This document shows, piece after piece, positions 39,728 through 49,445 of a stretch of DNA of 64,000 bases. The translations under genes and the position numbers were made by a program. The stretch comes from Pseudomonas fluorescens. GTDB lineage: Bacteria; Pseudomonadota; Gammaproteobacteria; Pseudomonadales; Pseudomonadaceae. Positions within the stretch are counted from its first letter, which is position 1. Every line of letters starts with the position of its first letter. The DNA lies in the NCBI RefSeq assembly GCF_902497875.1, contig NZ_CABVHY010000012.1:1-64000 (forward strand). Direction: 5' to 3'. Below the pieces are notes generated by a model. That model was not told the origin of the DNA, ran no database searches, and saw only the letters and a program-made list of their open reading frames with translations.

Positions 39728-41428
39728 TTACGGTTTTTCCCCATACCACCTTGGCGTGTAGACCCACTCGCCACCCTCTGCCCGCGGGAACACGCAGGTA
39801 GTGGACGAGCCGATCAGCACCATGGTGCGCATGTCCACTTGCTCGGGGGACAGCTCGCCAAGGGTGGTGACTCGCAATGTCTGACCCGGCCGCCCAATAT
39901 CACGCCCCAACACCACGGGCGTTGCACCCGTGCGATGTTGCGCGACGATTTCCAGGGCTCGCCCCAACTGCCACGGACGCGATCGGGAAATCGGGTTGTA
40001 GAACGCCAGGGCCAAATCGGCTTGCGAAGCCAGGTCCAGACGCTTCTCGATGATGTCCCAAGGCTTGAGGTTGTCCGACAGTGACAGCACGCAAAAATCG
40101 TGGCCCAACGGTGCACCGGCCTGAGCGGCGGTGGCCAGAGAGGCAGAAACGCCCGGGAGGATTTCAAGGTCGATGTTGTGCCAGCTCGGCTCAGTCGATT
40201 CGTGCAACGCTTCGAGTACCGCTGCGGCCATGGCGAACACGCCAGGATCACCGGACGACACGACAACCACCGAGCGCCCTTGGGCGGCCAGTTCGAAGGC
40301 ATGCCGGGCGCGTTGCATTTCTTCGCGGTTGTCGGTGCAGTGCAGCACCTGATCCGCGCGAAATGGCCCGGCCATGCGCACATAGGTTTCATAACCGAGC
40401 ACATCATTGGCCTTGGCCAACTCGGCTTTCACCGCCGGCACCATCAGTTCGGCAGCCCCAGGGCCGAGGCCGATTACCGCGAGGCGACCACGAGGGCGAC
40501 CGATCTGCGAAGGATCGAGCGGTTGATGGGCGACGCTGATGGCAATGCCATCGCCCACACACAGGGGCGGCAACAATTGTGGCACCGCACGTTGCGCCAG
40601 CTCGCTGACAGTGTCGGCAGCGGCCGCGAAACGCAGCGGGACACCCAACGCCTGCGCGGCTTCACGCAACCGAGGGCTGGCCATTTCCGTGTCGGCAGCC
40701 AACAGGCACGCGATGGATTGAACGGCAATCCTGGCTTCGTGCAAGGCCGCGCGAATCGCTGACGCAAGGTCCGTCACACTGGCACTCACCGCCACCAACA
40801 CGCTGCGCGGATAGATCAGCAGTTCATTGGCCGCAGGTGTACGCTCGGCACAGCCAACATGAATCGCCAGCCGCGCTTGTTGATCTTCCGGCAACTGTGC
40901 CTGAGCCAGCCAGGGGGCTGCGCCTTCGATACGCACGCTTTCGCCGGCGAGCAAGTCCGAAACGAAGCGCTTGCCCAGCTCCAGATCGCCCAAGGCATAG
41001 CCACTGGGTGGATTGAGCAGGCAGGTACCGAAGCGCAGTTCTCCGCTGGTGGTGATGGCGGGCGCGACGCCCAATCCGGCGGCAATTTCTCGTGCAAGGA
41101 TGTTCACCCCACCCAACCCACCGAGCAGCGGTACCACCGCACTGCCATCTTCAGCGACAACCAGTACCGGTGGCTCGACGCCTTTCTCCAGCAACAACGG
41201 CGCCAAAGTGCGGATCACGATTCCTGCAGCGCACAGGGCGATGATCGGCGTGTCCTGCTGATAGAGCTGGCGCAGGGTCGCGCCGAACTCGTGATAGGTC
41301 CGGTCGGCGCCTTCGACCCGTTCGGCCAGGCCGTGGATCAATGCGTCCGGGTACAGCTGCTGGATCTTGCGCGCAGTGGCGAGGCTGCCATTGCCCAGAA
41401 TGACAATGGCCGGGGCAGAACGAGTCAT
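39728..41428 (-). CDS. cobJ: CbiG-CobJ fusion: precorrin-3B C17-methyltransferase
   Basis: A 566-residue two-part cobalamin enzyme. The N-terminal half (about 1-310) is CbiG-like (PAIVILGNGSLATARKI, LCAAGIVIRTLAPLL, then the C-terminal CbiG domain YPRSVLVAVSASVTDLASAI). The C-terminal half (about 318-560) is the SAM methyltransferase CobJ (GRLAVIGLGPGAAELMVP, SSGDPGVFAMAAAVLEAL, LEILPGVSASLATAAQAG). It contracts the ring and methylates C17 of precorrin-3B. The ATG at 41428 shares one base with the cobI stop; a GTG four codons upstream (41440) is the alternative. It is the last gene of the minus-strand cobG-H-I-J unit. Confidence 0.92.
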   Translation of the reverse strand: MTRSAPAIVILGNGSLATARKIQQLYPDALIHGLAERVEGADRTYHEFGATLRQLYQQDTPIIALCAAGIVIRTLAPLLLEKGVEPPVLVVAEDGSAVVPLLGGLGGVNILAREIAAGLGVAPAITTSGELRFGTCLLNPPSGYALGDLELGKRFVSDLLAGESVRIEGAAPWLAQAQLPEDQQARLAIHVGCAERTPAANELLIYPRSVLVAVSASVTDLASAIRAALHEARIAVQSIACLLAADTEMASPRLREAAQALGVPLRFAAAADTVSELAQRAVPQLLPPLCVGDGIAISVAHQPLDPSQIGRPRGRLAVIGLGPGAAELMVPAVKAELAKANDVLGYETYVRMAGPFRADQVLHCTDNREEMQRARHAFELAAQGRSVVVVSSGDPGVFAMAAAVLEALHESTEPSWHNIDLEILPGVSASLATAAQAGAPLGHDFCVLSLSDNLKPWDIIEKRLDLASQADLALAFYNPISRSRPWQLGRALEIVAQHRTGATPVVLGRDIGRPGQTLRVTTLGELSPEQVDMRTMVLIGSSTTCVFPRAEGGEWVYTPRWYGEKP

Positions 41429-42162
41429 CAACCTTGCCACCTTTCACCGGGAACAATGATCAGCGAGAAGTACGGCGAGGACATCGGTTCGACCTGATCC
41501 AGCGGCACGATCTTCTGGTTGGCCATGGTTGCGCGTTCGACATACAGCGCCCGCTCCGCCAGCCCGAGTTCTTCCAGGACCTGACGAACCTTGGGGAAGT
41601 TGCGCCCCAGCTTCATGATGACCGCGGCGTCAGCATCGGCCAGCCGGCGCTTGAGGTCTGCGGCAGGCAACACACCGGACAACACCGACAGGCTCTGATT
41701 GCGATACACCAGCGGCGCCCCCAGCACCGAAGCGCCGCCGAGCATCGAGCACACGCCCGGCACCACTTCGGCTTCGTAGCGTTCGGCCAGGCGGTCATGC
41801 AGGTACATATAGGAGCCGTAGAAGAACGGGTCACCTTCGCAGATCACCGCCACGTCGCGACCGGCATTCAGATGCGTGGCGATTTCCTCGCCGGCGGCAT
41901 CGTAGAAGTCGCTGATGACTTGCTCGTAAGACAAGGGTGCCGGCAACGTCTCGGTGGTCACTGGGTAGACCAGCGGCAGCAAGGTTTGTGCGTCCTGCAG
42001 ATGGGCTTCGATGATACCGAAGGCATTGCCCTTCTTGCCCTTGGCGACGAAGTACGCCACCACTGGCGATTCGCGCAGCAAGCGCAGGGCTTTGACGGTA
42101 ATCAGTTCCGGGTCACCCGGACCAACACCGAGGCCGATCAAACGTCCAGGTTGCTGCATCAT
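41428..42162 (-). CDS. cobI: Precorrin-2 C20-methyltransferase
   Basis: A 244-residue SAM-dependent tetrapyrrole methylase with the family start [24 protein letters not shown] (split at GVGPGDPE), [17 protein letters not shown] and [20 protein letters not shown]. It methylates C20 of precorrin-2 to give precorrin-3A. Its ATGATG start overlaps the cobH stop by 4 bp, so the operon is translationally coupled. Confidence 0.94.
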   Translation of the reverse strand: MMQQPGRLIGLGVGPGDPELITVKALRLLRESPVVAYFVAKGKKGNAFGIIEAHLQDAQTLLPLVYPVTTETLPAPLSYEQVISDFYDAAGEEIATHLNAGRDVAVICEGDPFFYGSYMYLHDRLAERYEAEVVPGVCSMLGGASVLGAPLVYRNQSLSVLSGVLPAADLKRRLADADAAVIMKLGRNFPKVRQVLEELGLAERALYVERATMANQKIVPLDQVEPMSSPYFSLIIVPGERWQG

Positions 42163-42785
42163 TCGATCTCCGTGGCCAGTGCGTTGACGGCGGCGGCGGC
42201 CATGGCGCTACCGCCCAGCCGGCCGTGCATGATGACAAAGGGCACGCCACGGCTGTCGGCGGCGAGCATCGCCTTGGATTCGGCGGCTCCGACGAAGCCC
42301 ACCGGGAAACCAAGGATCAGCGCCGGTTTCGGTGCCCCGGCGTCGAGCATTTCCAACAGATAGAACAGCGCGGTCGGCGCGTTGCCGATCACCACCACAC
42401 TGCCTTCCAGATGCGGCCGCCACAGCTCCAGCGCGGCGGCCGAGCGAGTGTTACCCAGCTCCCGTGCCAGGTCCGGCACACTCTCATCGCGCAGGGTGCA
42501 GATCACCTGATTGTTGGCGGGCAAGCGCGCGCGGGTCACGCCCTCGGAGACCATTCGCGCATCGCAGAGAATCGGCGCACCCGCAGCCAGCGCATCGCGC
42601 CCGGCCTTGCCGGCGCCGGGGGAGAATTGCAGCCCGTCGATCGCGTCGACCATGCCGCAGGCGTGGATGACTCGTACCGCGAGTTTTTCCAGGTCGGCCG
42701 GGATGCGATCCAGGCGGGCCTCGGCGCGAATGATCGCGAACGAGTTGCGATAGATCTCCTGACCGTCGCGGATGTAATCAAGCAT
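42159..42785 (-). CDS. cobH: Precorrin-8X methylmutase
   Basis: A 208-residue isomerase that moves the C11 methyl group to C12, forming hydrogenobyrinate. The recognisable blocks are [31 protein letters not shown] (with the conserved catalytic histidine), [27 protein letters not shown] and [13 protein letters not shown]. The frame is open upstream, but the ATG at 42785 gives the true N-terminus and overlaps the cobG stop by 8 bp. Confidence 0.95.
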   Translation of the reverse strand: MLDYIRDGQEIYRNSFAIIRAEARLDRIPADLEKLAVRVIHACGMVDAIDGLQFSPGAGKAGRDALAAGAPILCDARMVSEGVTRARLPANNQVICTLRDESVPDLARELGNTRSAAALELWRPHLEGSVVVIGNAPTALFYLLEMLDAGAPKPALILGFPVGFVGAAESKAMLAADSRGVPFVIMHGRLGGSAMAAAAVNALATEIE

Positions 42786-44085
42786 CAAGGTGGCTCCGTG
42801 GGCGGGCGTCAAGCAATGCGCCAACCGCTTCAATTGTGAGGTGACGCGCGTGCAGAGCACCGAAACCCGGCAGTTCTGCATCGCGAAAATAGAGGTCATA
42901 AAGACCGGGGGCAACGGCCAGCAAGGTGACAGGCGCACAGTGTGCGGCGGCGCAGGATCGCTGACAGCCCGACAGATGCACACTCAGGGCATTGCCCTGG
43001 CGTTGCAGCAGCGCGGCCAGTTGCCGGGCGTCACCCTTGGTCTCGGCCAGGCCTTTGCCGCAGCCGCTTGAGCCGGTGCAGGCAATCAACTGCGCCAGGG
43101 CCTGATCCGGCGAACACAGCAAGCCCAGGTGTTGCAGGCAGTGCGTCACGTCCGGCGCATCTTGCGGGCGAATAGTGGGCAGCAACAGACTTTGCCAAGG
43201 GGTAAAGCGCAGGCTGCCATCACCGAATTCACTGGCCAGTTGCGCGGCACCGCGCAGCATCACCGGATCGAGACGACCCAGAGGGGGAACGGCGCCGACA
43301 TAGACTCGATCGCTTTCACGCTGTGGATAAGTCCCGATATGCAGCTGCCTGGGTGAGTGCGACCGCTGCCAACCGGTGATGGCGACTAAAGGCACGCGCT
43401 TGCTCAGTGACCGCAAAAAGTTATCCACCGGCAGTTCTGCCAGCAGATGGCGCATGCGTGTCTGGTCAGGACGGGCGAGTTCAAGGAACAATTCCAGCAC
43501 CGCGACCACCAGCGCATGCCCTTCGGCCAGCGGCACGGCGGCCAGTGGCGGGTCGGTCGGACAGCCGGCCAGACCGAAGGCCAGCAGCAACTCACCGCCC
43601 GATTCAAGCGCCGACAACCACAGGTCATGGGGATGTTCGAGCATCGCCAGCGCCTCGCCGCCATCCAGTTGCACGGCGAATTTGGCCGACAGGTCGTGGA
43701 AGCGTTGGTGATTTTGCAGAGTGCCGAGGATCTGCCCGGCGAGCGGTCGGGTGTCGATCAGCAGGTGCCGGTCGATCCCGGCGCTTGGGCTGAGCATCAG
43801 ATTGCGTACATCGTCACCGGCCGCAGTGCTCGGACCGAGTCCGGCGGCGAACAGGCTGTCGATCAGCGCCGACTGTTCGCTGCCAATCCCGCGAATCTGC
43901 AGGTTGGCGCGGTTGGTCGCCTCGATCACCCCACCGGCGTAACGCTCGGCCGCATCGGCTACTGCGCAGGCTTGCGCCGCGCTGATCGAGCCGCCGGCCA
44001 GTTTGATCCGACAGATACCGCCGTCCAGTGCAGGGACGATACGCAGTAACCCCGGACAGGCCGAGGGGCGTAAAGCAGCGGACAT
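42778..44085 (-). CDS. cobG: Precorrin-3B synthase
   Basis: A 435-residue Fe-S monooxygenase of the sulfite/nitrite-reductase fold that oxidises precorrin-3A in the oxygen-dependent pathway. It has two ferredoxin-like half domains (RPSACPGLLRIVPALDGGICRIK at the start). The cluster cysteines appear in CTGSSGCGKG and SGCQRSCAAAHC. I start at the ATG at 44085, which begins MSAALRPSACPG; the longer frame reaches into the divergent promoter gap. It is the first gene of the minus-strand cob unit. Its presence marks the aerobic route. Confidence 0.92.
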   Translation of the reverse strand: MSAALRPSACPGLLRIVPALDGGICRIKLAGGSISAAQACAVADAAERYAGGVIEATNRANLQIRGIGSEQSALIDSLFAAGLGPSTAAGDDVRNLMLSPSAGIDRHLLIDTRPLAGQILGTLQNHQRFHDLSAKFAVQLDGGEALAMLEHPHDLWLSALESGGELLLAFGLAGCPTDPPLAAVPLAEGHALVVAVLELFLELARPDQTRMRHLLAELPVDNFLRSLSKRVPLVAITGWQRSHSPRQLHIGTYPQRESDRVYVGAVPPLGRLDPVMLRGAAQLASEFGDGSLRFTPWQSLLLPTIRPQDAPDVTHCLQHLGLLCSPDQALAQLIACTGSSGCGKGLAETKGDARQLAALLQRQGNALSVHLSGCQRSCAAAHCAPVTLLAVAPGLYDLYFRDAELPGFGALHARHLTIEAVGALLDARPRSHLDA

Positions 44086-44215
44086 CTGACGTTCGTTCAA
44101 AGGGGCACCGGCTCGGAGGTAGAAGCGCTTCGCGGGCGAAGGCGCGGTATTATGCCTGCTTTGTCCGAAGGCATGAAAAGCCTGCCCGTCGGAACGCATG
44201 GTTTAAGGAATATAG

Positions 44216-45427
44216 ATGGCGCCCTGGCTGACTGTAGTAGGCATCGGTGAAGACGGCTTCAGCGGTCTGGGCAAGAACGCCCGACGCGCGCTGCTGGGCG
44301 CTGCACGGATTTTTGGCGGCCAGCGGCAACTCGATTTGTTGCCGGTGTGCATCCGCGGTGAGCGACAATTGTGGCCCAGCCCGTTCTCCCTGGAACCGCT
44401 GCTGGCGCAACGTGGTGAACCGGTGTGCGTGCTGGCCAGTGGCGATCCGATGTGGTTTGGCGTCGGCGCCAGCCTGGCGCGACGGGTGGCGAGCGATGAG
44501 ATGCAGGTGTTGTCGGCACCGTCCTCTTATTCGCTGGCGGCGGCTCGATTGGGCTGGCCGCTGCAAGAGGTGCTGACGCTGTCCGTGGTCGCTCGGCCTG
44601 TGGCGGCCTTGAGTGCGCAATTGTTCAGCGGAGTTCGTTTGCTGGTGCTGAGCAACGATGGCCAGAGTCCCGGCGCCATCGCCGCGCTGTTGCGTGAACG
44701 GCGTTTCGGTCCGAGCCGACTGACGGTGCTGGAGCATGTGGGCGGCGCCGCGGAACGACGCGTCGAGGGCACTGCCAGCGACTGGAGCGAGCCGAGCTTC
44801 GCCGATCTGAATCTTGTGGCCATCGAGTGCATCGCCGAACCCGATGCTCCGCGTTTATCGCGACTTGCCGGGCTGCCGGATTCGGCGTTCAAACACGACG
44901 GCCAACTGACCAAGCGTGACGTGCGCGCCATCACCCTCGCCCGCCTCGCCCCGGTGCCCGGCGAGTTACTCTGGGACGTCGGCGCCGGCAGCGGCTCGAT
45001 CGGTATCGAGTGGATGCGCGCCCACCCCAGCTGTCGCGCCCTGGCCATCGAGGCCGATGCCGGTCGCCAGCAACTGATCGAACACAATCGCGATGCCCTC
45101 GGCGTACCCGGTTTGCAGTTGATACGCGGTAGCGCTCCGCAAGCGCTGGCCGGCCTGGAACGACCGGATGCGATCTTCATTGGCGGCGGTGTCACCCGCG
45201 AGGGGGTGCTCGACACCTGCTGGGAGCAACTCCAGCCCGGTGGCCGACTGGTGGCCAATGCCGTCACCCTGCAAAGCGAAATGACCTTGATCGCCTGGCG
45301 CGAACAGCACGGCGGTGAACTGACCCGCGTACATATCGCGCAGGCGCAACCCTTGGGGGACTTTGATACCTGGCGCCAGGCATTGCCGATTACCTTGCTG
45401 GAAGTGACGAAGCCCTTCGATGCGTGA
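44216..45427 (+). CDS. cobL: Precorrin-6Y C5,15-methyltransferase (decarboxylating)
   Basis: A 403-residue fusion of CbiE (N-terminal half, start [37 protein letters not shown]) and CbiT (C-terminal half, [29 protein letters not shown]). It methylates C5 and C15 and removes the C12 acetate carboxyl of precorrin-6B. RBS AAGGA is 8 bp before the ATG. It is divergent from cobG across 130 bp and overlaps cbiD by 8 bp. Confidence 0.95.
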   Translation: MAPWLTVVGIGEDGFSGLGKNARRALLGAARIFGGQRQLDLLPVCIRGERQLWPSPFSLEPLLAQRGEPVCVLASGDPMWFGVGASLARRVASDEMQVLSAPSSYSLAAARLGWPLQEVLTLSVVARPVAALSAQLFSGVRLLVLSNDGQSPGAIAALLRERRFGPSRLTVLEHVGGAAERRVEGTASDWSEPSFADLNLVAIECIAEPDAPRLSRLAGLPDSAFKHDGQLTKRDVRAITLARLAPVPGELLWDVGAGSGSIGIEWMRAHPSCRALAIEADAGRQQLIEHNRDALGVPGLQLIRGSAPQALAGLERPDAIFIGGGVTREGVLDTCWEQLQPGGRLVANAVTLQSEMTLIAWREQHGGELTRVHIAQAQPLGDFDTWRQALPITLLEVTKPFDA

Positions 45428-46517
45428 CGAAACCGCCGAACAACCCGCGCCCCTGCGCAGCGGCCTGACCACTGGCAGCTGCGCCACCGCTACCAGCCTC
45501 GCCGCCGCCCGCTTGTTACTCAGTGGCATCAGCCACGATGCGGTGCACATCGTCCTGCCCAAAGGCAAGCAAGTACAGATGCGCCTGGAGTTTTGCCGCC
45601 TCGCCGAGGGAGGGGCCGAAGCCGGGACGATCAAGGATGCCGGCGACGATCCGGACGTCACTCATGGCGCGCTACTGTATTCCCATGTGCGTCTGAATCC
45701 CGAGCCGGGCATACGTTTCAATGCCGGCTTTGGTGTTGGCACGGTCACTCGACCGGGTCTGGTGCTGGGCGTTGGTGAACCGGCGATCAACCCGGTGCCG
45801 CGCAAAATGATCAGCGATCACCTGCTGCAACTGGCGCAAGAGCGCAATTACGACGGCGGCTTCGAGGTCACGGTCAATGTCGAGGGTGGCGAAGCCCTGG
45901 CACTGAAAACCATGAACCCACGGCTGGGCATTCTCGGTGGGCTGTCGATTCTCGGCACCAGCGGCATTGTCCGGCCGTTCTCCTGTGCGGCGTATATCGC
46001 CTCGATCCACCAGGGCATCGACGTTGCCAAGACCAACGGCTACCTGCACATCGCCGCCTGCACCGGCAATGCCAGCGAAGACACCATGCGCCGCGTCTAC
46101 GACCTGCCGGAAATCGCCCTGATCGAGATGGGCGACTTCGTCGGTGCGGTACTCAAGCACCTGCGCAAAGTGCCGGTGGATAAACTCAGCATTTGTGGCG
46201 GCTTCGGCAAGATCAGCAAACTCGCCGCCGGACACATGGATTTGCACAGCCGCCATTCGAGCATCGACCTACCGCAATTGGCGCAGTGGGCCGCGGACGT
46301 CGGTGCGGATGACGTCTTGCAGCACAACATCACGCAGGCCAATACCAGCCAACAAGCCTTGGCCATGGCCAGCGCCGCCGGAATTGCCCTCGGTGATGCG
46401 GTGTGCCAGCACGCCCTGGACTTTGCCCGCAGCGTGGTACCGACGCAGGTTCAGGTCGAGGTGTTTGCCATCGATCGTCAGGGTGGCATCGTCGGCCACG
46501 CGGGAGCTTTTCAATGA
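45420..46517 (+). CDS. cbiD: Cobalt-precorrin-5B C1-methyltransferase
   Basis: A 365-residue methyltransferase with the family blocks [84 protein letters not shown] and [22 protein letters not shown]. It performs the C1 methylation that CobF does in the classical aerobic pathway, so the cluster is mixed. It is coupled on both sides, to cobL (8-bp overlap) and to cobK (4-bp overlap). Confidence 0.94.
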   Translation: MRDETAEQPAPLRSGLTTGSCATATSLAAARLLLSGISHDAVHIVLPKGKQVQMRLEFCRLAEGGAEAGTIKDAGDDPDVTHGALLYSHVRLNPEPGIRFNAGFGVGTVTRPGLVLGVGEPAINPVPRKMISDHLLQLAQERNYDGGFEVTVNVEGGEALALKTMNPRLGILGGLSILGTSGIVRPFSCAAYIASIHQGIDVAKTNGYLHIAACTGNASEDTMRRVYDLPEIALIEMGDFVGAVLKHLRKVPVDKLSICGGFGKISKLAAGHMDLHSRHSSIDLPQLAQWAADVGADDVLQHNITQANTSQQALAMASAAGIALGDAVCQHALDFARSVVPTQVQVEVFAIDRQGGIVGHAGAFQ

Positions 46518-47248
46518 AACGTTTGTTACTGCTCGGTGGCGTGACTGAAGCCCTGGCGATTGCCCGCACCCTGGGCCCGCAGCATATCTACAGCCTGGCT
46601 GGCATCGGCCGAGTGCCATCGGATTTGACCTGTGAGGTCCGGGTCGGCGGTTATGGCGGTGCAGAGGGCCTGGCGCAGTTCATCCAGGACCAAGGCATCA
46701 ATTTACTGTTGGACGCCACCCACCCCTACGCCGCGCAAATCAGCCAGAACGCCGCGACTGCCGCGCAATTGAGCGGCATCCCCTGCTGGGCGTTGCGGCG
46801 CCCGGCATGGCAGGCGCAGGCGGGTGATGACTGGCGGGAAGTCAGCGACTGGGCCGAACTGGTTGAAGCGCTCAAGCCCTTCCAACGCCCACTGTTCACC
46901 CTGGGTCGCGAGCCGCTGCAGCATCTGGGTGAAATCCCCGACGGGCAGTTCTGGACCTTGCGCGCGCTCGATCAGTATCCCGGCAATGAGCGCTGCGAAG
47001 TCATCGGCGCCCGTGGACCGTTTCTGCTGACCGATGAACGTGAGCTGTTTGAACGGCGGCAGATTGATGTGCTGATCAGCAAAAACAGCGGCAGCACCGC
47101 CACCGAGCCCAAGCTGGAAGTGGCGCGGGAACGTGGGGTGCCGGTGTTGATATTGAAACGGCCGGAGTTGGTGTTGGTTGAGCGGGAGTTTGGGGCGGTG
47201 GCCAATACGCTCGAGGCGCTGACGCAGCAAGGTTATCTACTACCCTGA
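46514..47248 (+). CDS. cobK: Precorrin-6A reductase
   Basis: A 244-residue NADPH-dependent reductase that converts precorrin-6A to 6B. It shows the family start [58 protein letters not shown], and [21 protein letters not shown]. The ATG at 46514 overlaps the cbiD stop (ATGA). It ends the plus-strand cob unit. Confidence 0.94.
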   Translation: MKRLLLLGGVTEALAIARTLGPQHIYSLAGIGRVPSDLTCEVRVGGYGGAEGLAQFIQDQGINLLLDATHPYAAQISQNAATAAQLSGIPCWALRRPAWQAQAGDDWREVSDWAELVEALKPFQRPLFTLGREPLQHLGEIPDGQFWTLRALDQYPGNERCEVIGARGPFLLTDERELFERRQIDVLISKNSGSTATEPKLEVARERGVPVLILKRPELVLVEREFGAVANTLEALTQQGYLLP

Positions 47249-47564
47249 TAAGCTTCTGCGCAGCAGCAATCATTGCGAGTGCTGCGCACTCGATCGCAGG
47301 CAAGCCAGCTCCCACATTGGACCGCGTCGACCAACGAAACTGTGTCAAACACAAACTCCTGTGGGAACGGCGCGGCGATCCAATTTGCGCGCGAAGACTG
47401 CCTTGCAAGCAATGCAAAGCTTGAATCTTGCACAACAGGCAGACTTTACAGACAGCCTTATCCGAAATGGCCGACGTGTTAAGCCAGAAACCCTAGCCCA
47501 TTATTTCTGAGCATCAGCACCTGTAAAAAACAGGTGCCTCAAGACTCGTGTTCAGAGGCCCGGG
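47249..47564. other. 316-bp gap: degenerate REPIN-like element and operator-like palindrome
   Basis: The gap between cobK and the antitoxin-like gene has no credible gene. From about 47264 to 47395 it contains a decayed REP-like inverted pair (cgatcgcaggcaagccagctcccacatt and actcctgtgggaacggcg). Near its end is the perfect inverted repeat listed separately. Confidence 0.6.
47517..47537. promoter_or_regulatory. Perfect inverted repeat upstream of the antitoxin-like gene
   Basis: gcacctgt-aaaaa-acaggtgc: 8-bp arms without mismatch around an A5 centre, ending 27 bp before the start codon. There is no T run after it. It could be a repressor operator or a small hairpin. Confidence 0.45.
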
Positions 47565-47876
47565 ATGACTGAAAAATCTACCCGCTTCGATGTCTCCGAT
47601 TATCTCCAGACCCCTTTAGAGATGTCCGCCTATCTGAAGGCTTGCAAGGAAAATGATTCGGGCGATGGCAGCTTGATTCGCTTGGGATTCAAAGATGTCA
47701 TGCACACCATCAGCATACGAACCCAGCACGACCCGATATTCGCTCAGGCATTACGAATCGAAGCCGCTACACTCTTTCAAAACGGCGAGCCGGAACTCGC
47801 ACGCAGGCTTTTGCAGCTACTGACCAAGGCGTTGCGACACCAAACCGCACGCGGTCTTTTTACTTATCGACCCTGA
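47565..47876 (+). CDS. Antitoxin-like small protein
   Basis: A 103-residue soluble protein of unproven function. The N-terminus (RFDVSDYLQTPLEMSAYLKACKE) resembles the start of HigA/HI1420-type addiction-module antidotes. The expected helix-turn-helix after residue 45 is absent. The second half (HDPIFAQALRIEAATLF, then QNGEPELARRLLQLL) instead resembles another class of short regulator associated with toxin-antitoxin modules. No toxin gene flanks it. I cannot identify its target; it may be a chimeric or decayed antidote that now stands alone. Confidence 0.6.
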   Translation: MTEKSTRFDVSDYLQTPLEMSAYLKACKENDSGDGSLIRLGFKDVMHTISIRTQHDPIFAQALRIEAATLFQNGEPELARRLLQLLTKALRHQTARGLFTYRP

Positions 47877-47922
47877 TCAGGCTAAATACCCCGCTTGATC
47901 GTCCACACCACCGGATCTGACC

Positions 47923-48324
47923 ATGTCCCGACAACGGCTTGCATTTGCCTGGATCGCCTGCTTCGCAGTGCTGTTCAACATGCTCGCCATGCCGAATTCC
48001 GGGACGATGGCCCAGGCGGCAAATCAGTCGTCGGCCGAGCAGTTGTTGTGGGGCAGTTTCTGTTCCTCGAACGGCACCCGGCTGGTGGCTATTTCGCTGG
48101 GCACTCCTGAACAAAAAGCTCCGCAGAACGACGATCACTCCAATATGCAGCATTGCTGGTGCTGCTCGGGTTCGGCGCCATTGGTGGCGTTGCCGGGGCA
48201 TGTGTCGCAGCTGTATTTCGCGCGTTTGGAGTCCAATCGAAGCCTGCCACCCCAAACCTTCGAAACGCCCACGCCGCGCCAGCAATGGCCGAGTCTCAAT
48301 CCCCGTGCCTCGCCTCTGGTCTGA
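47923..48324 (+). CDS. DUF2946 family protein
   Basis: A 133-residue exported or membrane-anchored protein. A hydrophobic N-terminus (AFAWIACFAVLFNMLAMP) is followed by the DUF2946 signature, with a cysteine/histidine cluster (MQHCWCCSGSAPL) near residue 80. DUF2946 proteins lie next to copper genes in Pseudomonas, and the Cys/His/Met content suggests copper contact. It lies 48 bp upstream of the PCuAC chaperone gene, probably in one operon. Confidence 0.75.
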   Translation: MSRQRLAFAWIACFAVLFNMLAMPNSGTMAQAANQSSAEQLLWGSFCSSNGTRLVAISLGTPEQKAPQNDDHSNMQHCWCCSGSAPLVALPGHVSQLYFARLESNRSLPPQTFETPTPRQQWPSLNPRASPLV

Positions 48325-48372
48325 TTCCCTCTCGCAATTGATCTGCGTTTTGAATCGTTCTGGAGAACTGCC

Positions 48373-48852
48373 ATGTTGAAACAAACACTGCTTCTAGCCG
48401 CGTTGCTGTTGCCTGCCTGCTTTGCCAATGCGCACGAATATGTTGCCGGCGAGTTGCAGATCGCTCACCCCTGGTCGCAAGAACTGCCGCCGAATGCCCC
48501 GACGGTTGCGGCGTATTTTGTCATTCACAACAACGGCAAAAGCGCCGATCGCCTGCTCAGCGTCGCCTCGCCGATCGCAGGCATCGCCCAGTTGCACGAG
48601 CATGTGAAGCAGGGTGAGCTGATGAAAATGCAGCAGGTACCGAGCGTGGAGATCCCTGCTGGCGGTGTAGTCACTTTCGCGCCAATGGGGTACCACGTGA
48701 TGCTGCTGGAGCTCAAAGACCGCAGCCTGCTGAGCGACGGCAAGCGTTTCCCGTTGACCCTGCATTTCGAGAAATCTGGCGATGTGACGGTTGAGGTCGC
48801 GGTGCAGAAACAACCGCCAGCCGGCTCCGAAACGCACAAGCACGCGCAGTAA
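48373..48852 (+). CDS. Periplasmic copper chaperone PCu(A)C
   Basis: A 159-residue protein with a signal peptide (MLKQTLLLAALLLPACFANA) and a cupredoxin-like PCu(A)C fold. The Cu(I)-binding motif H-X10-M-X21-H-X-M is exact: H75, M86, H108, M110. The C-terminus adds a His-rich tail (ETHKHAQ). The family delivers copper to the CuA site of cytochrome oxidase or buffers periplasmic copper. It is flanked by DUF2946 genes on both sides, supporting a copper-handling operon. Confidence 0.92.
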   Translation: MLKQTLLLAALLLPACFANAHEYVAGELQIAHPWSQELPPNAPTVAAYFVIHNNGKSADRLLSVASPIAGIAQLHEHVKQGELMKMQQVPSVEIPAGGVVTFAPMGYHVMLLELKDRSLLSDGKRFPLTLHFEKSGDVTVEVAVQKQPPAGSETHKHAQ

Positions 48853-48868
48853 TCACAGGCTCAATCCT

Positions 48869-49309
48869 GTGACAGCCCTGCGCTCGCCAGGCCTCAGGCA
48901 ATCAGTTCCGCGTCATCACTCATTGCGAGTAAAGCGCGGCAGCTGGATCAGCCTGTTCGCCATGCTGATGATCTTTATCGGTCCGCTGATTTCCCAGGCG
49001 ATGCCGATGGATCACGCCATGCCGATGAACATGTCGATGGACATGCGCATCGACGAGCCCGGCTGCCACGCCGCTTCGCAACACCACCCGAACCCTGCCA
49101 AGGCACCTGCCGAGCAGCAGATGCTCTGGGAGAAGTGCGGCTATTGCGGCCTGCTGTACAACTGCCCGGCACTGCCTGGCGGCCTGTCGTTCGCGGCCTT
49201 CGACACACCGCCAACGTCGAGTGTCATCAGCCTTTCCCCGCGCCAGGGTCATGCCCGGCAAACGGTATTCCTCGGTGCCCGCACCCGCGCCCCGCCCATC
49301 CTCAGGTAA
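48869..49309 (+). CDS. DUF2946 family protein, second copy
   Basis: A 146-residue protein with one hydrophobic segment (WISLFAMLMIFIGPLISQA), a Met/His-rich stretch (MPMDHAMPMNMSMDMRID) and the DUF2946 cysteine motif KCGYCGLLYNCPALPGG. Methionine-rich clusters typically bind Cu(I). The frame is open from 48791 inside the PCuAC gene; I chose the GTG at 48869, just downstream of that gene, but its RBS is weak. A role in copper trafficking is inferred from composition and neighbours. Confidence 0.7.
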   Translation: MTALRSPGLRQSVPRHHSLRVKRGSWISLFAMLMIFIGPLISQAMPMDHAMPMNMSMDMRIDEPGCHAASQHHPNPAKAPAEQQMLWEKCGYCGLLYNCPALPGGLSFAAFDTPPTSSVISLSPRQGHARQTVFLGARTRAPPILR

Positions 49310-49445
49310 CCCCCCGCACCTCACATCATCCGGCCGACTGCAGAAAATACTGCAGGCTGCAGGCCGTGTTGTTCTAGCGAATGACTGCGAAGCGGTCAAC
49401 AACCAGACAACTAAAACAGATCCATGCCCACGCGGAGCACACCTG

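Noticed and set aside
44086..44215. Possible cobalamin riboswitch in the divergent cobG-cobL gap
   Set aside because: At 130 bp it is too short for a full element plus two promoters, and I could not find a B12-box-like sequence.
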